Part shown: positions 1 to 7,525 of the stretch, piece after piece
Layout: each line of letters opens with the position of its first letter
Numbering within the stretch: the first letter of the stretch is position 1
Notes under the pieces: model-generated
The model's database searches: none
Told to the model about the DNA's origin: nothing
The model's input: the letters and a program-made list of their open reading frames with translations, nothing else
Program-made: the position numbers and the translations under genes
From: Komagataeibacter melaceti
Lineage (GTDB): Bacteria; Pseudomonadota; Alphaproteobacteria; Acetobacterales; Acetobacteraceae
Assembly (NCBI RefSeq): GCF_003403295.1
Contig: NZ_QUWV01000022.1
Coordinates: forward strand, 1-39,976
Reading direction: 5' to 3'
DNA length: 39,976 nt

Positions 1-533
1 AGGTCTGGTGTTCCGATATCACATATATTCCCATGAAACGGGGATTTCTCTATCTCGTGGCGATCATGGACTGGTTCACGCGCAAGGTCCTGTCCTGGCG
101 TCTGTCGAACACGATGGACGTGGAGTTCTGTATCGAGGCGCTACAGGATGCCCTCATGCGCTATGGCGCCCCGGACATTTTCAATACTGACCAGGGGTCG
201 CAATTTACGACACCCCGTTTCAGCGGGATACTGGAAGAGCGTCAGATCCGCATCAGTATGGACGGGCGTGGGCGATGGCTGGATAACGTGTTCATCGAGC
301 GTCTGTGGCGGTCGCTGAAATATGAATGCGTCTACCTGCACGCGTTCGAGACCGGATCAGAGCTGAGGGCCGGGCTTGGCAGATGGATCGCCCATTATAA
401 CGAAAGGCGTCCGCATACGGCGCTGGCTGGACGTACGCCCGATGAGGCGTATTATGACGTGCCGACGCCATCTGGTCCGGGGTTAACCCCGGACCAGATG
501 GCCAACAGCAACGCCGTCAGAAGGGCGGCATAA
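1..533 (+). CDS. IS3-family transposase orfB, C-terminal part
   Basis: DDE integrase-type transposase that moves the IS3 element by copy-out/paste-in. The frame is open from base 3 to the TAA at 531-533; the N-terminal half is outside the window. Visible rve-domain features are the SDITYIP strand carrying the first catalytic Asp, NTDQGSQF with the second Asp, and FIERLWRSLKYE with the catalytic Glu, followed by the usual HYNERRPHTAL tail. The C-terminus is intact. The same protein is represented N-terminally by the broken copy at 24291-24827, so the two together cover the whole orfB. Confidence 0.92.
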   Translation, partial: VWCSDITYIPMKRGFLYLVAIMDWFTRKVLSWRLSNTMDVEFCIEALQDALMRYGAPDIFNTDQGSQFTTPRFSGILEERQIRISMDGRGRWLDNVFIERLWRSLKYECVYLHAFETGSELRAGLGRWIAHYNERRPHTALAGRTPDEAYYDVPTPSGPGLTPDQMANSNAVRRAA

Positions 534-592
534 CAACAATCGGGTATAGCTTATCAAGCCCGCAAAACTGTCCGAACGGACGGGACCACCTC
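1..592 (+). mobile_element. IS3-family insertion sequence, 3' part (copy A, cut by window edge)
   Basis: The window opens inside orfB of an IS3-family element and runs through its right end. The terminal sequence near 580-592 (GGGACCACCTC) reads in reverse as GAGGTGGTCCC. This resembles the outer end of copy B at 25190-25200 (GAGGTGGCCCC) and the start of copy C at 39890. Copies A and C are similar but not identical, differing at several positions in the last 90 bases. The 5' part of this copy lies outside the window. Confidence 0.9.
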
Positions 593-625
593 ACTAGGAA
601 CTGCGTTTTTTAAGAAGGATCTGTC

Positions 626-1699
626 ATGCCCAGCCTGTTTGAGCCGATTGAACTGGGAAGCATTTACGCAAAAAACAGAATTCTCATGGCGCCGCTGACA
701 CGTGGCCGGGGCACCCGCGAGCATGTACCCACTCCCATCATGGCCGAATATTACGCGCAACGCGCTGGGGCCGGTCTGATTATCTCGGAAGCGACTGGTA
801 TCAGCCGCGAAGGTCTTGGCTGGCCGTATGCGCCGGGTCTGTGGTCGCAGGAACAGGTAGAAGCCTGGAAGCCTATCACCGCTGCAGTCCATGCAAAGGG
901 CGGAAAGATCGTGGCCCAGATCTGGCACATGGGCCGCATGGTGCATTCCAGCGTGACGGGTCAGCAGCCTGTGTCCTGCTCGGCGACAAAAGCACCTGAA
1001 GCGCTCCATACTTATGACGGCAAACAGGCTCCCGAAATTGCCCGTCCTCTTACCAGGGAGGACATTGCCCGCATCCTGGACGATTATGAAAACGCCGCTC
1101 GCAATGCTCTTCAGGCAGGCTTTGACGGTGTGCAGATTCATGCCGCCAACGGTTACCTGATCGACGAATTCCTGCGGGACGGCACCAACCATCGTTCCGA
1201 CGAGTATGGCGGTTCGCCGGAAAAGCGCATCCGCTTTCTGCGTGAAGTCACGGAACGCGTGATCGCAACGATTGGCGCGGACAAAACGTCAGTACGGCTG
1301 TCCCCCAATGGCGATACGCAGGGCTGCATCGACAGCCATCCCAAGCAGGTTTTTGTGCCGGCGGCAAAGCTGTTGAACGACCTCGACATCGCTTTTCTTG
1401 AACTGCGCGAACCCGGACCGAATGGCACGTTCGGCAAGACCGATCAGCCCAAGCTGCATGGCCCGATCCGCGAAGTGTTTAAGAAGCCGCTGGTTCTGAA
1501 TCAGGACTACACACGCGATGAAGCGATCGAGACAGTTGCAACCGGTGTTGCAGATGCCATTTCATTCGGTCGCCCATTCATCGCCAATCCGGACCTCGTG
1601 CGTCGTCTGGAAGACAATCTGCCCCTGAACAAGGACGATATCCGCACCTGGTACTCGCAGGGTGCAGAAGGCTATACCGATTATCCACTTGCTCGCTGA
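626..1699 (+). CDS. Old yellow enzyme family NAD(P)H:flavin oxidoreductase
   Basis: FMN-dependent ene-reductase of the OYE/NemA family, reducing activated C=C bonds in electrophiles such as N-ethylmaleimide, enones or quinone-like compounds in the cytoplasm. It has 357 aa, full family length. The N-terminal LFEPIELGS start of the TIM barrel is present, as are the substrate-binding His172 and Asn175 in IHAANGYLIDEF with Tyr177 nearby, and the C-terminal SFGRPFIANPDL phosphate-binding segment. The start at 626 has a good ribosome site (AGAAGGAT) upstream. Only 33 bases separate it from the IS3 end at 592, so its native promoter has probably been replaced; any promoter would lie in the IS end. 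A hairpin terminator follows. Exact substrate cannot be told. Confidence 0.93.
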   Translation: MPSLFEPIELGSIYAKNRILMAPLTRGRGTREHVPTPIMAEYYAQRAGAGLIISEATGISREGLGWPYAPGLWSQEQVEAWKPITAAVHAKGGKIVAQIWHMGRMVHSSVTGQQPVSCSATKAPEALHTYDGKQAPEIARPLTREDIARILDDYENAARNALQAGFDGVQIHAANGYLIDEFLRDGTNHRSDEYGGSPEKRIRFLREVTERVIATIGADKTSVRLSPNGDTQGCIDSHPKQVFVPAAKLLNDLDIAFLELREPGPNGTFGKTDQPKLHGPIREVFKKPLVLNQDYTRDEAIETVATGVADAISFGRPFIANPDLVRRLEDNLPLNKDDIRTWYSQGAEGYTDYPLAR

Positions 1700-1715
1700 C
1701 ACCCTATTTTTTCCC

Positions 1716-1748
1716 GCAAGCTCCTTCCAGGGAAAGGAGCTTGCATTT
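1716..1748 (+). terminator. Intrinsic terminator after the old yellow enzyme gene
   Basis: GCAAGCTCCTT at 1716-1726 pairs perfectly with AAGGAGCTTGC at 1734-1744 around a 7-base loop, followed by ATTTTA. It lies 17 bases after the stop codon. The T-run is short, so strength is uncertain. The rest of 1749-2011 is AT-richer and holds no gene I can support. Confidence 0.75.
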
Positions 1749-2011
1749 TAACTATAGAAAACATTTAGATGCCGACCTGATACTTGTCATGTGCAGGATG
1801 AAATCACTTGAATATTTCTACCCCCTGTCATGAATTTGAATGCTGCGAAAGCCTGTTTTTGGTAGTCCCTATGACAGCCGACTATCTCCTTTCTCCCAAG
1901 TCAGACGTTTCATTCCGGCTGTTCATGTGGGAAGAATTATCGTCGAATAAGGCGGCCATGATCTATGAAGCGGATGTGTCCGCCGGTACCTCGTGTCCGC
2001 CCTGTGCGTCT

Positions 2012-2938
2012 TCACGCATGCCTTTGCTGTTCATACACGCGCAGATTCAGATCCGTGAGATCCAGGAGAGGCGTAGGGATCTGATGGACGCGTGCCCGCC
2101 TGACCAGGTCACCAATAATCTGCTGCGCCTCCACAGGAGCGCCCTGCAGCAGATCCCGGAACATGGAGGACGTCAGGGTGGAGTCCGTTTTCGTCAGGAG
2201 ACTGACAGTGCTCTTCAGGGTGGCATCCCGCAGGGGATAACCGGCAGCAGCGGCCGTTGACGCACATTCATGGATCACCGCCTGTGCAAAATCCTGACCT
2301 GCTGGCTGGCTGGCGACATCCCCCACGGTTCCGCGCATCAGGCAGCAGATGCTGCCCAGGGCGGCGAGCAGAACCCATTTGTCCCACATGTCCTGCAGGA
2401 TGTGGGTGGAACACACGGTTTCAAATCCGGGCCCCGACAGGGTTTCCGCAATACTGCACGTCGCTGGCGTCTCACGACCGTCCCGCTCCCCCACGGAAAG
2501 CCGGGGGAGAGAACCCGCCTGGACAATGCGCCCCTGCGCATCAAGCTTGCTGACGATAAAGCACGTCCCCCCCATGACCGCGGCAGGGCCAAAGCGGTCT
2601 GCCAGACTATCAAGATGCTGCATGCCGTTGAGAAGCGGGACAATCCATGTTTGCGGTCCCACCGCAGGCGCAAAATCGTTCATTGCCGCCATCAGGGAAT
2701 AGGCTTTTACGCTGAGCAGGATGATGTCGTAGGGACCCTCAATCCCACCGGCCATCACCATCCGGGGGGCGATGGTGACGTTGCCAACAGAACTGATCAG
2801 GCACAGGCCCTCGGCACGGAGCTGCTGCAGGCGCCTTTCGCGCACCAGAAAGGTCACGTCATGCCCGGCGCCGGCCATGCGCGCGCCAAAATATCCACCC
2901 ACGGCACCCGCGCCGACAACAAGAATTCTCGAGCCCAT
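2012..2938 (-). CDS. Ketopantoate reductase family protein (PanE/ApbA-like)
   Basis: NAD(P)H-dependent 2-dehydropantoate 2-reductase family protein; the classical member reduces ketopantoate to pantoate in coenzyme A synthesis. The N-terminus has a Rossmann fold motif (ILVVGAGAVGGYFGARMA), then the LSVKAYS segment and PLLNGMQHLD, and the C-terminal helical domain with the DKWVLLAALGSICCLMRG segment and the SSMFRDLLQGAPVEAQQIIGD substrate/dimer region. I chose the ATG at 2938 (MGSRILVVG), preceded by AGAGGAAAC; the frame remains open upstream but without family sequence. About 308 aa. Many plasmid paralogues of this family have unknown substrates, so panE itself is not claimed. It converges with the old yellow enzyme gene. 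Confidence 0.88.
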   Translation of the reverse strand: MGSRILVVGAGAVGGYFGARMAGAGHDVTFLVRERRLQQLRAEGLCLISSVGNVTIAPRMVMAGGIEGPYDIILLSVKAYSLMAAMNDFAPAVGPQTWIVPLLNGMQHLDSLADRFGPAAVMGGTCFIVSKLDAQGRIVQAGSLPRLSVGERDGRETPATCSIAETLSGPGFETVCSTHILQDMWDKWVLLAALGSICCLMRGTVGDVASQPAGQDFAQAVIHECASTAAAAGYPLRDATLKSTVSLLTKTDSTLTSSMFRDLLQGAPVEAQQIIGDLVRRARVHQIPTPLLDLTDLNLRVYEQQRHA

Positions 2939-3023
2939 GACGCTGTTTCCTCTCTTTGGTCCGCCTGACGTGTTGCGGTTGAAGGCGAGTTGAAGCGCTC
3001 TGGAGGCAGGGGTCAAGACAGGT

Positions 3024-4469
3024 TCAGAATCTCGATCTTCCGGGGTGCCGGGCCTTGATGCAGGCCGCGTCGATATAGGTCTCGACGACCTGGAGACTTT
3101 TGTGCCGCGAGAAGCGCTTCAGCTCCAGGAGATCATACCCGTCTTTTGCCCCCGTGGTGATGGCGCCGCGGCGCAGGCTGTGTCCGCCAAAATCCCCTTC
3201 GAGGTGGGTGTCGCCGCATCGCCTGCGGATGATGTCCGTGACCGCCCGGTCCGACAGGGCGTGCGGCCCGATCCTGGGCGGGGCTCCGACGGGAGTGGCG
3301 CCCGCCCTGCGGTCCCGCGCGGACCAGATGCGCCGGAAGACCGGACCTTCCGTGATCCCGGCCTGCCGGAGCCAGGTCTCGTATGCCAGAACCGGGCAGT
3401 TCCGGGTCAGGCCCCGCGGGATGCCGATCAGAGTACCCTTGCGCTGGGGATCCCCCTTGGACCGGCCCAGCCGGATCTGCATGCCATCCTCGTCCACCGT
3501 GATGTCGTCCACCTTCAGTGCGGCAAGCTCGGAGCGCCGGAACGCACCGGCAAAACCGAGCAAAAGAATGGCCCGGTCCCGCGCACCGACCAGATCATGG
3601 GAACTGATGGCTTCGACGACCCGGACCAGCCTGTCCCAGGTGAGCGCAGTTTTCTGGCGGGGCAGGGTTTCTTTTGCTTCCCGACGGATGCCAGCAAGGG
3701 TTGCGGTCACCATCGGGTGGGCGGTGGGTACGGCAATCTGCGCCAGATGGTGCAGGTAGCGCAGGGCGGCACGATGCAGGTCGATGGTGCTGGTCCTGCG
3801 GCCCTGCAGCGCCATGTCGGCCAGATAGGCGGCAACATCCTCGCTGCGGGCCGGCAGGGCGGGCAGGGCATGGCCGGCAGCCCAGCGACACCAGGACCGC
3901 ACGGCGGCGCGATAGGTGCGCAGCGTGTTTTCGGCCTTGCTGCGGTGCATATAGGCATCGGCGGCCTGACGTGCCGTAGCCAGGCGGCCATCATGTTCGG
4001 GGAGGGGCTGTGCCGAGACGACGGAAAACCATTGCGCGACGGCAGCAGCCGGTTGCCCGACGGGCGCAGGGGGCGCTGCGTCTGCCGTCTCGGAACGGGA
4101 GCCTACGGACTGGAGCGGCCGGAACCAGGCCAGGAAGCTGGGCACGCCATCATCGATTTCCAGACCGACGGCCAGTTCAAACCCTGATGGGATATCGGCG
4201 ACATGGTCCTGAGCCATCTGTTGGGCGGCCGACGCATACGGCACGCCTTGGGCGAGGGGGGTATCCGGGGAATAGCTACCGTCCGGCAATTCGATGCCCG
4301 CCAGAAGCAGGGGCAGGGGCGGTGTGAAACATGCGGTCGAGAGGATTTCGCGCCAGCGCGCCGGATCCTGTGTCTCGGCCAGACGCTGCCGCGTCAGAGG
4401 GTCAACGCGGGCGTGCAACGCGGCCTGCGCGCGCCTGCTGGAGCCGAGGATCCGGACATCGCTCAGCAT
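3024..4469 (-). CDS. Tyrosine recombinase/integrase with long N-terminal extension
   Basis: Site-specific DNA recombinase of the phage-integrase/XerCD family, 481 aa. The catalytic set is complete: Arg311/312 in GAFRRSEL, Lys338 in GRSKGD, His430 and Arg433 in GHSLRRG, His456 in SRHKS and the nucleophile Tyr465 in VETYID. A SAM-like core-binding domain (about 165-270) precedes it. Residues 1-140 are an extra domain not seen in simple Xer proteins and I do not recognise it. The gene ends just before the ketopantoate reductase gene, same strand. A near-perfect palindrome lies 134-165 bases upstream of its start, a plausible recombination or binding site. It probably serves plasmid dimer resolution or integration rather than housekeeping chromosome resolution. 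Confidence 0.9.
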   Translation of the reverse strand: MLSDVRILGSSRRAQAALHARVDPLTRQRLAETQDPARWREILSTACFTPPLPLLLAGIELPDGSYSPDTPLAQGVPYASAAQQMAQDHVADIPSGFELAVGLEIDDGVPSFLAWFRPLQSVGSRSETADAAPPAPVGQPAAAVAQWFSVVSAQPLPEHDGRLATARQAADAYMHRSKAENTLRTYRAAVRSWCRWAAGHALPALPARSEDVAAYLADMALQGRRTSTIDLHRAALRYLHHLAQIAVPTAHPMVTATLAGIRREAKETLPRQKTALTWDRLVRVVEAISSHDLVGARDRAILLLGFAGAFRRSELAALKVDDITVDEDGMQIRLGRSKGDPQRKGTLIGIPRGLTRNCPVLAYETWLRQAGITEGPVFRRIWSARDRRAGATPVGAPPRIGPHALSDRAVTDIIRRRCGDTHLEGDFGGHSLRRGAITTGAKDGYDLLELKRFSRHKSLQVVETYIDAACIKARHPGRSRF

Positions 4470-4902
4470 GGCAGGCTTGCCCGCGCGTATGGCCCCTGGC
4501 CGTCACTTGGGCAGCAGGGAAGGGGCACACAGACAGGCTTGGCGAAAAGGCTCGGAAACAGGCGCATTTCGGGATTTTAGCAGGCATTTTGGAATTTTTC
4601 ATCTACTTCCGACAAGATAACTTATCGGAAGTAGGAGTTTGATTGGCCGAATTTTGCCCAGCGAGGAAGGGAGGGAGCAGAAAGTCCGGGAAACCGCGCC
4701 TTTCGGGATCAATCGGGCGCTTTTCCGTTCTCAAAAACCCGTTAACATGATATGACCTATTATATGACGCGAGAACGCCTTAATATGGTCAGGGTCAGGC
4801 GGCGCAGTTGCCTGCTAAGGGTGGGTAGGCTGCCTGCTTCCGCCGTCCGTCCGCCGTCGACCTGCAGGGCGTGCGGGGCGGAAAACCGGGGATCCGATCA
4901 GA
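4470..4902. other. Intergenic control region between divergent recombinase genes
   Basis: No gene seen. The stretch holds a loxP-like palindrome (4603-4634), two copies of a motif of the form GCGCNTTTCGGGAT (about 4562 and 4697) on either side of it, and an AT-rich stretch near 4745-4785 with two ATATGAC words that could hold a promoter for the rightward operon. It separates the leftward integrase from the rightward recombinase-like/ScpA operon, so it is the natural place for shared control and a recombination site. Confidence 0.5.
4603..4634. repeat. loxP-like inverted repeat, candidate recombinase site
   Basis: CTACTTCCGACAAG at 4603-4616 and CTTATCGGAAGTAG at 4621-4634 are inverted copies (13 of 14 positions), separated by ATAA. 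Two 14-base arms around a short AT-rich spacer is the layout of a tyrosine recombinase core site or a dimeric repressor operator. It lies just upstream of a complete tyrosine recombinase gene. There is no T-run, so it is unlikely to be a terminator. Confidence 0.6.
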
Positions 4903-6240
4903 ATGGCTGAGACTGGCCGACCGCTGCAGGCGGCGCGGCCGCCGACCGGCCTGTCGCCGGCCACGGCGCGGGCCTATGCGGCCTCCTGGCGCGCCTTTGT
5001 CAGGACCCAGCCAGCCGATAGCGGCTTTCCGGTCGGCCCCGTCGCGGTGGCAGCGTGGCTGGACGCCCGGGCCAAGGCCGGACGGCCGCGGCAGAGCCTG
5101 GTGGTGGATCGCGCGGCGCTGACGGCCTGGTGTGCCGCCAATGGCGAGGGGCTTGATGTCGCCCTCCCCGCCACACGGGTGCGCCGGACCGGGGCTGGGG
5201 TCGATGCGGCTTCTCTGCTGGCTGCCGCGCGACGCTGCGGGCCCGACCTGCCCGGCCTGCGCGACCGGGCCTTGCTGTTGCTGGCGGCCACGCTGGACAT
5301 CGGCGCCGAGGCCTTGGCCCGGCTGACGGTAGAAGACATCAGCGACACGACGGACGGGATGACCGTCGCCCTGCTGCGGCCCCGGTCCGGGCGCCACCAG
5401 TTGCGCCGGTTGCGGCGGCGCCGGGAGTTGGCCGTCTGTCCGGTGCGATCCTGGGCCGTCTGGCGCGATGCCGCGCAACTGCGCTGGGGGGCAGCGTTCC
5501 GGGGGATCGATGCGCCTGGCACGGTCGGGGATCCATTGTCGGTGCCGGGGATCCGGTTCGTGCTGGACCGGGCACTTGGACGTTCCGATCGCCCGGCCCA
5601 CCGGACACGGCGGACGAAATCCGGCACCCCGCCAGAGTCCTCAGTCCGGACGCCAGCGCGTCAACGTATGCTGAGACCGGCCCCGGACTGGATCCGGACG
5701 ACGCTCACGGTAAGCGGTCCGGTAGATGCAGTGGCCCGGTTCCGGATGGCGGCCCAGGGGCCGGGGATCATTCCCTGGCAGGTGGATTTTGACTACGAAC
5801 AGGCCCGCCTGCTGGCGCCGATGGCGGGGAAGGGGGCGCAGGCGGTGACGCTGGCCCGGCTGCTGCGCCAGGCGTCCGAGCGCCTGCATCAAATCGCCCT
5901 ACAGCATCAGGCGGCAGGCTCCCCTGCTTGTGCCTTTGACCTGCACCGGCTGGTACCGGTTCCCGGTCCCATTCTGGAAGCCGGGGCGGACTCCCGTGCG
6001 GCGGCGGCCTGGCTGCAGGCACAGTGGGGCACGCTGCTACCGTTGCGTCGGGTGGAGGTCGAAGCCCCGCGCGACCAGCGCGTCCGCCGCAGTGCCCGGC
6101 TGGTCTACCACTTCTGGTCGGCGGAGTGGACGCCGTGGCAGGCGCTGGACCGGGTGCGGACGGATTGGCCAGATCTGGTGTTCGACATCCGGCCGCAATA
6201 CGCGCGCGCTGATGCCGGGAAGACCGCCAATGCTGCCTGA
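4903..6240 (+). CDS. Fusion: degenerate tyrosine-recombinase-like domain plus Api92-like domain
   Basis: 445 aa. Residues about 15-220 resemble the core of a tyrosine recombinase: LSPATARAYAASWRAF, then PGLRDRALLLLAATLDIGAEALARLTVEDI, parallel to GARDRAILLLGFAGAFRRSELAALKVDDI in the neighbouring integrase. The catalytic Arg is missing there (DIGAEAL in place of RRSEL), and no HxxR or terminal Tyr motif is seen. Residues about 255-440 resemble the ferredoxin-like Api92/DUF1281 proteins: LTVSGPVDAVARF, AWLQAQWGT, then FWSAEWTPWQALDRV and a final DLVFDIRPQY. The gene overlaps the downstream ScpA-like gene by about 11 bases, so the two are translationally coupled. It is probably a DNA-binding accessory factor; function unknown. 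Domain identity is by eye and moderate. Confidence 0.65.
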   Translation: MAETGRPLQAARPPTGLSPATARAYAASWRAFVRTQPADSGFPVGPVAVAAWLDARAKAGRPRQSLVVDRAALTAWCAANGEGLDVALPATRVRRTGAGVDAASLLAAARRCGPDLPGLRDRALLLLAATLDIGAEALARLTVEDISDTTDGMTVALLRPRSGRHQLRRLRRRRELAVCPVRSWAVWRDAAQLRWGAAFRGIDAPGTVGDPLSVPGIRFVLDRALGRSDRPAHRTRRTKSGTPPESSVRTPARQRMLRPAPDWIRTTLTVSGPVDAVARFRMAAQGPGIIPWQVDFDYEQARLLAPMAGKGAQAVTLARLLRQASERLHQIALQHQAAGSPACAFDLHRLVPVPGPILEAGADSRAAAAWLQAQWGTLLPLRRVEVEAPRDQRVRRSARLVYHFWSAEWTPWQALDRVRTDWPDLVFDIRPQYARADAGKTANAA

Positions 6241-7006
6241 CGAGGACGACGACTGGGGTGACCCGCCGCGTCGGTTGCCGCGTCCAGCGGTGCCGGAATT
6301 CCATGTCGAGGGGTTTGACGGGCCGCTGGACCTGCTGCTGGATCTGGCGGAACGCCAGCGCCTGGATCTGGGCGTCCTGTCCATCGCAGATCTGGCGGCC
6401 CAGTTTGTCGCTGAGGCGGAACGTCTGGCCCAAACGACGCCGCTCATGCAGCGCGCGGACTGGGTGATCTGGATTGCCCGGCTTGTGTTCCTACGCTCGC
6501 GACTGCTGTTTGCCACGCAGGCGGAAAAGCAGGTTGCCGAGAGCGAAGCGCGCCGGACGGTGGATCAGATCGATATGCTGTTGCGGATGCGCGCGGCGGC
6601 GGACTGGCTGGAGACGCAGCCTCGGCTTGGGGTGTCGGTATTTACGCGGGGCAGGGCGGGTGCGGATAGGAGTGTTTCTGCATGGCAGGGGACGTATTTC
6701 AGTCTGATGGAAGCCTGTCTCGCTGCGCTGGAACGGGAATTGGTGAGGGTCAAGACATCCGCTCCGATCTATCGGATCGATGTGCCCTCCTACTGGCGTG
6801 TGACCGATGCATTGGTCCTTATCCGCGAGAAAATAAGGAACGGAACCTTTCGAAGCATATGGGACTGTGTTCCTGCGATGGCGTTTACCGAACCTGGGGG
6901 AACCATTGGTCGTCGAACGGCTGTGGCTGCGACATTTGTGGCTGGGCTGGAATTGGTGCGCCAGGGAGATGCGTCGATCGATATGGTTAAATTTCCCATA
7001 GCATGA
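6230..7006 (+). CDS. ScpA-like segregation/condensation protein (kleisin family), plasmid type
   Basis: About 258 aa from ATG 6230 (an in-frame ATG at 6212 is an alternative). The N-terminal half matches ScpA: FHVEGFDGPLDLLLDLAERQ, LGVLSIADLAAQFVAEAE, then IWIARLVFLRSRLLF, the helical region that in ScpA binds the SMC neck. The C-terminal part (VLIREKIRNGTFRSIWDCV ... TAVAATFVAGLELVRQGD) resembles the winged-helix end that binds the SMC head. No scpB or smc gene is adjacent. It is coupled to the preceding recombinase-like gene. It likely works with the host SMC in partition or with the recombinase in plasmid resolution; that role is inferred. Confidence 0.8.
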   Translation: MLPDEDDDWGDPPRRLPRPAVPEFHVEGFDGPLDLLLDLAERQRLDLGVLSIADLAAQFVAEAERLAQTTPLMQRADWVIWIARLVFLRSRLLFATQAEKQVAESEARRTVDQIDMLLRMRAAADWLETQPRLGVSVFTRGRAGADRSVSAWQGTYFSLMEACLAALERELVRVKTSAPIYRIDVPSYWRVTDALVLIREKIRNGTFRSIWDCVPAMAFTEPGGTIGRRTAVAATFVAGLELVRQGDASIDMVKFPIA

Positions 7007-7227
7007 TGCATCGTGGTTGCAGACTCTCTGGAATGGTCAGGATCTCGCGATTAGATCCGCTTTCGCGTAGGCAAGGATGGGAATACGCGACTGAGTTTAT
7101 GTTACACTGCATATTGTCCATGAGGAACCGCATCTGCTTAATGAAGTATCCCTCGATATCCTGCCTCGCATTACCGATCAGTCCCATGTGAGAGAGATGC
7201 CACGATACTCGCGCTGGTACGGGCTTT

Positions 7228-7276
7228 CTGGCTTATAACCTGAAGGTCACAGGTTCAAATCCTGTCCCCGCAACCA
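7228..7276 (+). tRNA. 3' half of an initiator tRNA-fMet gene (attachment-site scar)
   Basis: From the anticodon arm onward the sequence reads like an alphaproteobacterial tRNA-fMet: the anticodon loop region TATAACCTGAAGG, a T-arm ACAGG-TTCAAAT-CCTGT, then CCCCGCA, discriminator A and encoded CCA ending at 7276. The anticodon has TAT in place of CAT. No matching 5' acceptor strand (TGCGGGG) is found upstream, so this is not a functional tRNA. Integrative elements using tRNA 3' ends leave exactly such a fragment; the integrase at 3024-4469 is a possible user. Confidence 0.65.
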
Positions 7277-7303
7277 CACGTTAAGTGATTGATACCACAC
7301 ATT

Positions 7304-7331
7304 AAAACCCGCCCATTGAGGCGGGTTTTTT
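7304..7331 (+). terminator. Strong intrinsic terminator after tRNA fragment
   Basis: AAAACCCGCC at 7304-7313 and GGCGGGTTTT at 7320-7329 form a 10-bp stem with a 6-base loop followed by a T-run. It sits 28 bases after the tRNA CCA end, as a tRNA gene's own terminator would, and was probably carried with it. Confidence 0.85.
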
Positions 7332-7525
7332 GTTGCCTAAAATCCCCCGCAGGAAACACATAGGAAACAGACGGAAAGGTACCGGGGCGCGATTTTGTCC
7401 ACTTTCACAAATGCGTGATTTAAGAGCGAGGCACCCGGTCGCCTGTTTCGGGGTATCATTCTAGGCTTGTCGAGTCAGGACAGTCTGCCCTTCTGCTGTC
7501 CGTATCAGGAGATGCACGAGCAGCC

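Larger units (their letters stand above)
7007..7525. other. Gene-free stretch with tRNA scar and terminator
   Basis: Apart from the initiator-tRNA 3' fragment and the hairpin terminator listed separately, I see no gene here. 7335-7525 is ordinary-looking leader sequence before the next gene, with AGGAG at 7507-7511 upstream of ATG 7526. Confidence 0.6.

Noticed and set aside
1808-2260. Open frame of 150 codons on the plus strand
   Set aside because: It runs mostly antisense to the ketopantoate reductase gene and has no recognisable family sequence; only its first 200 bases are outside that gene.
3045-4187. 380-codon open frame opposite the integrase
   Set aside because: Antisense shadow of a high-GC gene; the integrase on the other strand has the full catalytic motif set.
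7200-7276. Complete functional tRNA gene
   Set aside because: The 3' half folds, but the 5' acceptor strand does not pair with CCCCGCA and the anticodon stem has a mismatch.
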